Below, piece after piece: positions 5,541 to 6,860 of a DNA stretch of 6,860 nucleotides. The translations under genes and the position numbers were made by a program. Source of the DNA: CAZTKP01 sp964614215 (GTDB taxonomy: Bacteria > UBP6 > UBA1177). Position 1 is the stretch's first letter, and every line of letters begins with the position of its first letter. The DNA is taken from positions 1 through 6,860 of the forward strand of contig CAZTKP010000142.1 in the NCBI GenBank assembly GCA_964614215.1, written 5' to 3'. The notes under the pieces are model-generated. The model saw only the letters and a list, made by a program, of their open reading frames with translations. It did no database searches and was not told the DNA's origin.

Positions 5541-6860
5541 TCAGAAAGAACAAGAAGAGAGAAGTTATACTCATTGTTGATGATTCTCAGGATACTCTTG
5601 AGATGATCCAGCGGAACATTGAATATATGGGTTATACGGTCTTTGCATGTGACAGCGCACAGGAGGCGATGGATATCCTTGAAAAGGAGCCTATTGATCT
5701 GGTTATCACTGATTATCACATGCCTTTTGTCGGAGGTATTGATGTGATCCGTCATGTCAGGGAGAACTACAAGAACACGGAAGTTATGATGATAACAGGT
5801 TATGCTTCGGTCGAAGGTGCTGTCGAGGCGATAAAAGCGGGAGCCGAGGAATATCTTTCCAAGCCTTTTACAGAAGATGAGCTTGAAGAAGCGATAAACA
5901 GGTCTTTTGAAAAACTGGCCCTGCGTGTTTTAAAGAATGATCAGAAGCAGATAGATATTTCAGAAAGATACGGACTAATTGGTGATTCAAAAGAGATCAG
6001 AAGAGTTGCAGAATCTGTCAGAAAGGCCGCAAAACAGAACCTTCCTGTTCTTATAAGCGGAGAGCCGGGGACTGGCAAGGAATTTGTTGCCAGAGCTATT
6101 CATTATGAAGGCGAAAATTCAGATCATCCTTTCTTTTATATTAACTGTGCCGGAATCCCTGAGAATAAAATAGAAAGCGAACTTTTCGGATATATCAAAA
6201 CAGGGAAAGACGATGAGGAGAGAACAGTTTTCAAGGGTTTCTTTGAAATGGCCGATAAAGGAACAGTCTTTCTTGATGAGATCAGTTCAACTTCTCTGGC
6301 GACACAGGTTAAACTTCTTAGAGCTCTTTCAGGAGAGGTTACTCTCATGGGAGATAATACTCCCAGAAAAATTAACTGCAGGATAATTGCCTCCACGTCA
6401 AAAGATCTTATAAATCTTGTGAAACGCAACCTGTTTAGAGAAGATCTGTTCTTCAGAATGAACGTGATAAATATTGCTATGCCTTCATTAAAAGAGAGGG
6501 GAGGAGACGTGGTGCTTCTTGCGAACATTTTTATAACAAAAGCGGCAGAAGAGCTTGGAAAGAGGAGTGTTCCCAAACTTGATGAGAAGGTCGTTCAGTG
6601 TCTTATGGAATACACGTGGCCGGAAAATGTCAGAGAACTTGAACTTCTTATCAGACAGATCGTTCCAAAGATCGAAACAGATCAAGTAGAGATAACAGAC
6701 CTGCCTTCGTATATGAGATTTAATATTTTTGAGGACAGTAGACTTAATAAAAAACTTGCAGATGTTGAAGCTGAACATATCAAGGACGTTCTTGAAAGTG
6801 TTGAGGGTAACAAAACAAAAGCGGCTGACATTCTCGGGATAGATAGAAAAACTCTCAGAG
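5537..6860 (+). CDS. NtrC-family response regulator lacking the GAFTGA loop (3' end beyond the right edge)
   Basis: The reading frame is open from ATG 5537 to the window edge (441 full codons). The receiver domain (about 8-125) has the acidic pair Asp15-Asp16, phosphoacceptor Asp59 in VITDYHMP, Thr87 and Lys109. The AAA+ domain (about 146-375) has Walker A GEPGTGK (175-181), Walker B VFLDE (244-248), sensor I RIIASTSKDL, arginine-finger region FREDLFFR (Arg301, Arg307) and sensor II WPENVREL (Arg366). A Fis-type helix-turn-helix begins near residue 410 (NKTKAADILGIDRKTLR) and is cut off by the window, probably only one or two dozen residues short of the end. The L1 loop that should read GAFTGA after ELFG reads YIKTGKDDEERTV instead, so sigma54 contact is doubtful although ATP binding and hydrolysis look possible. 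It is the partner of the overlapping upstream kinase. Its target promoters are unknown. Confidence 0.93.
   Translation, partial: MIRKNKKREVILIVDDSQDTLEMIQRNIEYMGYTVFACDSAQEAMDILEKEPIDLVITDYHMPFVGGIDVIRHVRENYKNTEVMMITGYASVEGAVEAIKAGAEEYLSKPFTEDELEEAINRSFEKLALRVLKNDQKQIDISERYGLIGDSKEIRRVAESVRKAAKQNLPVLISGEPGTGKEFVARAIHYEGENSDHPFFYINCAGIPENKIESELFGYIKTGKDDEERTVFKGFFEMADKGTVFLDEISSTSLATQVKLLRALSGEVTLMGDNTPRKINCRIIASTSKDLINLVKRNLFREDLFFRMNVINIAMPSLKERGGDVVLLANIFITKAAEELGKRSVPKLDEKVVQCLMEYTWPENVRELELLIRQIVPKIETDQVEITDLPSYMRFNIFEDSRLNKKLADVEAEHIKDVLESVEGNKTKAADILGIDRKTLR

Noticed and set aside
6136..6576. Minus-strand open frame (146 codons) antisense to the regulator AAA+ domain
   Set aside because: It lies wholly opposite a conserved AAA+ domain with correct motifs, so it is a shadow of that gene.

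Overview
The window looks like a piece of a draft or metagenome-assembled scaffold, because it contains one run of exactly 100 N (1520-1619). The organism is a Gram-negative-type bacterium of moderate to low GC. It makes many Asp/Glu-rich lipoproteins, carries a MopE-like 'IDNN...DEGC' / 'DCND...YPG' metal-binding motif, and encodes a soluble multi-domain histidine kinase with an NtrC-type regulator. This mix recalls Myxococcota and other former Deltaproteobacteria, especially low-GC uncultured lineages. That placement is an inference from family resemblance; nothing here fixes the taxonomy.

Layout. (1) Positions 1-233, minus strand: the 5' part of a lipoprotein gene with a GTG start, whose body runs off the left edge as a Gly-Asp/Asn-Thr tandem repeat. 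(2) Positions 234-410: an AT-rich divergent control region. It has a good sigma70-like promoter facing right, a second one facing left, and a perfect 8-bp-arm palindrome between the -35 and -10 boxes of the left-facing promoter. (3) Positions 411-1649: a Cys-rich, Asp-rich lipoprotein gene broken by the assembly gap. (4) Positions 1659-3716: a 685-residue lipoprotein with a calcium-binding thrombospondin-type-3-like repeat stalk and a von Willebrand A domain. It is packed tightly behind the previous gene, with its ribosome binding site overlapping the upstream stop codon. (5) Positions 3717-3815: a short spacer with a weak promoter candidate and a small inverted repeat. (6) Positions 3816-5540: a cytoplasmic sensor histidine kinase with a TTG start. 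(7) Position 5537 to the right edge: an NtrC-family response regulator (receiver, AAA+, Fis-type helix-turn-helix), overlapping the kinase gene by 4 bp and cut off in its DNA-binding domain.

How the parts may work together. The three lipoproteins share a lipobox followed by the same short charged pattern (C-x-D-x-K-K) and an acidic linker, so they are probably exported and anchored by one route and form an envelope or surface layer gene group. The kinase and regulator are a translationally coupled two-component pair. The regulator keeps its phosphorylation and ATPase residues but lacks the GAFTGA loop that contacts sigma54. It is therefore more likely to act without sigma54, either through sigma70 or as a repressor. 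Whether it controls the adjacent lipoprotein genes is only a hypothesis from proximity.
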